Part shown: positions 59,739-64,000 of the stretch, piece by piece
Numbering within the stretch: the first letter of the stretch is position 1
How the letters are laid out: the number at the start of each line of letters is the position of its first letter
NCBI GenBank assembly: GCA_010909165.1
Contig: MU008183.1
Span: 186,001 to 250,000, forward strand
Reading direction: 5' to 3'
Source: Anthoceros angustus
Taxonomy: Eukaryota; Streptophyta; Anthocerotopsida; Anthocerotales; Anthocerotaceae
Length of the DNA: 64,000 nt
Position numbers and translations under genes: made by a program
The notes under the pieces: generated by a model
What the model saw: only the letters and a program-made list of their open reading frames with translations
Database searches by the model: none
What the model was told of the DNA's origin: nothing

Positions 59739-60764
59739 ATGGACGCTGGACTCCGTGATGAGGAGCCAGAGGATCAAGTGTTGAGCGAAGTGCACATTGG
59801 ATGTCATCCCAGCCTGGTTTCACATATTTCCACCTTCACCATTGAGGAGCCAGGCTCGTTGGCTGATTCAACAAGGCAATCAGAAGACGCAGAAAAGCAG
59901 GAACAGCAGCAGGAGCAGGATCAGGGGCCGAAGCTGGATGAGAACGGTGACATGGTCCTGGTTCGAAGGAAGCAGCGATGGCAGCGTTGCTCTGACAGGC
60001 AGATGCTGGTGATCAACCACCGGCTGGCCACAGGCCTGCCCCGGGTCGGCCTCCAGGTGTGGAAGGGAGGTTTGCTGCTGGCCGACTTCCTGCTGAGCAA
60101 TCCCGAGTGCTGCCAAGGCGCGGCGGTTGTGGAGCTGGGGGCGGGGACTGGCGTGGCAGGAATTGTGGCAGGCCGAGCTGCCAGAACCGTCTTCCTCACG
60201 GACACGGGCACAGACGTGCTGGACAATTGCGTGCGCAACGTAAGGCTGAACGCGGACCTCTTTGGCTATGGCGGATCCGACGTCAGGGTTCGGGAGCTGG
60301 ACTGGCTGCAGCCATGGCCGCCGCTGAGCGGAGCGCCCGGCCCTTATGCTTGGACTTCCGCGGATATGCAGGATGCTGAGCGCGCGGCCGTGCTGCTTGC
60401 CGCGGATGTGATCTACAGCCCCGAGATGACCTTCGCGTTCTTTCATCTGTTGGAGCAGATGATGCCTGCGGGATCCTCCAAGGTTCTGTACCTGGCGATG
60501 GAGAAGCGGTACAATTTCAGCATCCGTGACTGCGATGTGGTGGCAAATTGCTACAAGGAGTTCCGCAGCTGCGTCTGCGACGAGAGTGCGGTCTCGGACT
60601 CGGACGAGCTTCAATGGCGGTTTAGGTTTTCTGGAGAGCAGGTGCCCGTGGATCTGATTCCACAGACTGTCGCTGGCTACGAGAGGGGAAGGGATTTGGA
60701 GCTGTGGAGGATCACGAGACGAGAACTCGCTGGCTCCGCTCTGGCAGAGACAATGTCACATTGA
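59739..60764 (+). CDS. METTL22-like protein-lysine methyltransferase (Methyltransf_16 family)
   Basis: A single open frame of about 341 residues from the ATG in good context (gcgATGG) at 59739; an earlier ATG at 59715 would add eight residues. The seven-strand methyltransferase core shows LQVWKGGLLLADFLL (family lead-in), the SAM-binding VVELGAGTGVAGIVAGR, the acidic strand VFLTDTG with LDNCVRNVRLN, then VRELDWLQPWPP and LLAADVIYSPEMTFAF, where D-V-I-Y is the post-I catalytic-side motif. Human METTL22 and its relatives methylate lysines of specific proteins; the plant target is unknown. The stop codon overlaps the 3' end of the opposite ankyrin gene by nine bases. Confidence 0.85.
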   Translation: MDAGLRDEEPEDQVLSEVHIGCHPSLVSHISTFTIEEPGSLADSTRQSEDAEKQEQQQEQDQGPKLDENGDMVLVRRKQRWQRCSDRQMLVINHRLATGLPRVGLQVWKGGLLLADFLLSNPECCQGAAVVELGAGTGVAGIVAGRAARTVFLTDTGTDVLDNCVRNVRLNADLFGYGGSDVRVRELDWLQPWPPLSGAPGPYAWTSADMQDAERAAVLLAADVIYSPEMTFAFFHLLEQMMPAGSSKVLYLAMEKRYNFSIRDCDVVANCYKEFRSCVCDESAVSDSDELQWRFRFSGEQVPVDLIPQTVAGYERGRDLELWRITRRELAGSALAETMSH

Positions 60765-63700
60765 AGGAAAACGTTTGTGAGCGATGGGAACGTGCCTTGT
60801 GAGGGCGGAGCGGCCGGATTTCAGGTTCACAGGCCGCTGCGTGGAGAACATGGTGGCTTGTGTGTACAAGGGGATGGTGCGATGCGGGTGGAGCGCCTGG
60901 CTGGGCCCCGGAGGAGGCTCCTGCGGGGTCTGCGTGGTGATGTCGTACTCGGTCTTGGCACGCTTCCCCCTGGAGAAATTCTTTCTCATGGCGCGCAAGG
61001 ATCTTTGGAGATCGATGTAGAGCCCGTTGGCGCCCGGAGTGCGGCGTTGCCACCACCCAAAAAGGAGCTCCCCGAACCATTCCACGTAGTCCTTGAGCAT
61101 GGGGATGACGGCGAAGAACACCAGGAACATGCCTCCCACGATGCTGGACAGGAGCATGGAGAGCCAGGTGTTCGGCGGAAGGTTCCCCAGCCCGGCTGTG
61201 ACGAAGGCCCCGATGACGAAGGCTGTGGAGATGGTGAGGCTGGAGGACGTGTAGGCTATACCTTTGCGGAGCTTCTTCACCTCCTTCTCGATGAAGTGTT
61301 CCGGCTTGGGCATGACGATGCGGATGGAGAGCACCAGAGTGTAGACGGCGAAGAAGAAGGAGAGGGTGTTGAAGGACCAGAATCCCCTCACAGCCCAGGG
61401 TCTGTAAGTCCCGAAGGCCCCGCCGAAAGGGGGCTGCAGGAACCCGCCGAAGGTGACGCTGGCGATGAGAGAGCCGCCTACGATTAGGGCGTTGGCGGCG
61501 TTGTGGAAGCTCTGCTTGTCCTGGAACATCCTCTCCATGAACATGCGTACGTCCTTCCTTCCCAGGAGGCAATCCATGGCTTCTTGCCACTCGTACCACA
61601 CTAGTTGCAGTGCCCTCTGCTTGTCTTGGTTTTTCATGTTTGCCTGCAGCTTGCGTTCTCCGCACACCAGGTTGATGATGTGTATTCTCCTCTCGTATAT
61701 TGCGATGTGCAGGACGGTGTCTCCTGTGCTGGTTTGCGCATTGAGCTCCAGAGCGGGGATTTCCAGCATCCTTGTGAACACATCCAACTGGCCCCGGTGG
61801 GCAGCAATGTGGAGTGGCGTCATGTTGGAGTAGCATCTGTCAGCATGTACTTGTCTGCTGGTTTGCGTTGACGGGAGCCCTGTAGAACTGTTCTTGGGGT
61901 GTAAGGCACGGTTTATCAAAGCCTCCACCCTGGTCTGAGCATTCTGGACTTCGGCGTTGCCACCACCCAAAAGGAGCTCCCGAACCATTCCACGTAGTCC
62001 TTGAGCATGGGGATGACGGCGAAGAACACCAGGAACATGCCTCCCACGATGCTGGACAGGAGCATGGAGAGCCAGGTGTTCGGCGGAAGGTTCCCAGCCC
62101 GGCTGTGAGGCCCCGATGACGAAGGCTGTGGAGATGGTGAGGCTGGAGGACGTGTAGGCTATACCTTTGCGGAGCTTCTTCACCTCCTTCTCGATGAAGT
62201 GTTCCGGCTTGGGCATGACGATGCGGATGGAGAGCACCAGAGTGTAGACGGCGAAGAAGAAGGAGAGGGTGTTGAAGGACCAGAATCCCCTCACAGCCCA
62301 GGGTCTGTAAGTCCCGAAGGCCCCGCCGAAAGGGGCTGCAGGAACCCGCCGAAGGTGACGCTGGCGATGAGAGAGCCGCCTACGATTAGGGCGTTGGCGG
62401 CGTTGTGGAAGCTCTGCTTGTCCTGGAACATCCTCTCCATGAACATGCGTACGTCCTTCCTTCCCAGGAGGCAATCCATGGCTTCTTGCCACTGTACCAC
62501 ACTAGTTGCAGTGCCCTCTGCTTGTCTTGGTTTTCATGTTTGCCTGCAGCTTGCGTTCTCCGCACACCAGGTTGATGATGTGTATTCTCCTCTCGTATAT
62601 TGCGATGTGCAGGACGGTGTCTCCTGTGCTGGTTTGCGCATTGAGCTCCAGAGCGGGGATTTCCAGCATCCTTGTGAACACATCCAACTGGCCCCGGTGG
62701 GCAGCAATGTGGAGTGGCGTCATGTTGGAGTAGCATCTGTCAGCATGTACTTGTCTGCTGGTTTGCGTTGACGGGAGCCCTGTAGAACTGTTCTTGGGGT
62801 GTAAGGCACGGTTTATCAAAGCCTCCACCCTGGTCTGAGCATTCTGGACTTCGGCTGTGCCACTTGCCAACAACTGCCGCAAAGCCTGTAGAGCGGGGCC
62901 TACTCTTGAGCCTGAGAGCATCTTCATCAAGTGGTCCAGTCTGTCCTGATCAACTCCTGGGGCAGTGAGTATCTGCCGGAGCACCTCGAGATGGTCTCGG
63001 TAGGTAGCCGCATGCGGATCACACAAGCGAGCGGAGCATTTGTCACCGTGCTTGAGAATGTGGAATTCTGTGTGGGCATTCACATTCAGCTTGTACTGGG
63101 AGAGCAGCTGGATGAGAACATCTTCGTGGCCCCAGTAAGCTGCGAGATGCAGAGATGTCATTCCCTTGTAGTTATGGCCGTTGAGGATGAAGTTGCAGCT
63201 GCCGGTCTTGGTGTTCAGCAGCATCCCCGTTCTCAGATCATTCACCAGAATCCCTAGGATATCAGATTGGCCCCTGTAAGCAGCAATGTGGACGGCAGTC
63301 ATATAGTCACACTGGGAATACTTGTCGGGGTAGAATCTCAGGCCCTTGGTCCGCATCATCACATCCACTCTCTGATCTGCTAGCAACTTGGCCAAGACTT
63401 CCAGATTCCTTCCCCACAGGGCGGCGCAGTGGAGAGGACTCGTCCCATACTGCTCCTCAACAGCGTTCACTTCAATGGCGCCGTGCAAGAGCAGCTCAGT
63501 CACGACATTCACATTGCCCATCTCTGCAGCCAGATGAAGAGCAGTGTCTCCCCGCTTCTCAAATCCCTCTCTTGCAAACACCACAGTGCTGTGGACCGTG
63601 GCATCCACCAGCTGAGGGCGAAGGAGTTTCCAGGAAACCTTTGCCATCTCCTCAAGGGCAGCCTCACTGATGGCACCAGTGCCGACCTTGGCATTGATTT

Positions 63701-64000
63701 GGATCTGGGCATGGTGGATAAGCAGCTTCACCACCTCAACCTGGTCACCAGGCATCCAACAGGCCACATGCAACGGAGTGAACTTCCCAACTTCGTCCTT
63801 GGGATTCACATCAATCTCTGGATCCGCCAGCAACACTTTGACAACAGCAGAATGGCCGTGCCGACAGGCATAGTGAAGGGCAGTGCGTTGCAGGCAGTCC
63901 TTGGCATTGATGAAATCTGCAGAGGCCTTGCGGAGGGCCTTGCGGGACGCCGAGAGCAGAACCTGAACGACTTCCGCATGCCCCACATCTGCTGCCATGT
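60756..64000 (-). CDS. Ankyrin-repeat membrane protein with C-terminal PGG domain (ITN1/ACD6-like), 5' end outside window
   Basis: Minus strand. 63998-62502 encodes at least nine ankyrin repeats (for example QRTALHYACRHGHSAVVKVLL, GDTALHLAAEMGNVNVVTELL, GMTSLHLAAYWGHEDVLIQLL, MTPLHIAAHRGQLDVFTRML). The C-terminal part (about 61560-60756) carries the PGG-type domain: NALIVGGSLIASVTFGGF, then three further membrane helices, ending RSALTRHVPIAHKRFPSM. Plant ANK-PGG proteins sit in the plasma membrane and act in salt, ROS or defence signalling. The stretch 61042-61951 is present twice; the copy at 61952-62854 has several 1-10 base deletions and breaks the frame, so the plain gene would be 64000-62855 joined to 61951-60756. 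The true start lies to the right of the window. Confidence 0.82.
61042..62854 (-). repeat. Tandem duplication in the ankyrin/PGG gene, about 905 bp unit
   Basis: 61042-61951 and 61952-62854 are nearly identical. The right copy lacks bases at ccaaaaagg, ctccccg, ttcccca, gacgaaggcccc, aagggggc, cactcgtacc and ggttttt, seven places where the left copy is intact. The junction is a short shared word (cttcggc). Confidence 0.9.

Noticed and set aside
60777-61487. 236-codon plus-strand frame rich in Gly and Glu
   Set aside because: Antisense of the PGG domain of the ankyrin gene.

Overview
The window is nuclear DNA of a land plant, probably a spore-bearing lineage rich in organellar RNA-editing factors (fern, lycophyte or bryophyte; the species cannot be settled from sequence alone). 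The evidence is short GT-AG introns, a polyubiquitin gene with a leader intron, a plant arginine decarboxylase, a TOUGH-type G-patch protein, a VIP3/SKI8 WD40 protein, a SABATH methyltransferase, an ankyrin-PGG membrane protein, two large PLS-class PPR genes, and Ty1/copia and Ty3/gypsy retrotransposon remains.

Layout. 1-3.7 kb: the 5' part of a PPR gene (minus strand, running off the left edge), then a second PPR fragment fused into a truncated kelch gene. 4.0-6.6 kb: a CWC21/SRRM2-like spliceosomal protein (+). 7.45-8.1 kb: a 0.66 kb element with about 100 bp terminal inverted repeats. 8.5-11.6 kb: arginine decarboxylase (-) with a long leader and TATA box. 15.5-19 kb: a SABATH methyltransferase (-) and a decayed copy downstream of it. 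20.0-20.7 kb: a small acidic protein (-). 22-34 kb: gene-poor, with tandem repeats, Ty3/gypsy pol remains and a copia element with LTRs, primer site, polypurine tract and target duplication whose gag-integrase half is inverted. 34.2-36.0 kb: a four-exon PAP2_C-type membrane phosphatase/transferase (-). 37.0-41.6 kb: TOUGH/GPATCH1 (+, 16 exons). 44.3 kb: tRNA-Glu. 45.2-47.6 kb: a broken second copy of the polyubiquitin/VIP3 segment between identical 204 bp direct repeats. 48.6-53.0 kb: the intact polyubiquitin (+, eight units) and VIP3 (-) genes, convergent. 53.4-58.4 kb: a very long PPR gene (-) with an internal 624 bp duplication and a tandemly repeated 5' end. 59.7-60.8 kb: a METTL22-like methyltransferase (+). 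60.8-64 kb: an ankyrin/PGG gene (-), also with a tandem 0.9 kb duplication, running off the right edge.

The genes are ordinary housekeeping or accessory plant genes with no operon-like logic. Two encode pre-mRNA splicing factors (CWC21-like, TOUGH), one an RNA-decay/Paf1-associated WD40 protein (VIP3/SKI8), and the PPR proteins are expected to act on organellar transcripts. I found no convincing undescribed system. The strongest unexplained pattern is that several genes have an adjacent second copy that is nearly identical but carries mainly short deletions, often in homopolymers. That could be recent duplication and decay, or an assembly artefact, and it decides which reading frames can be trusted.
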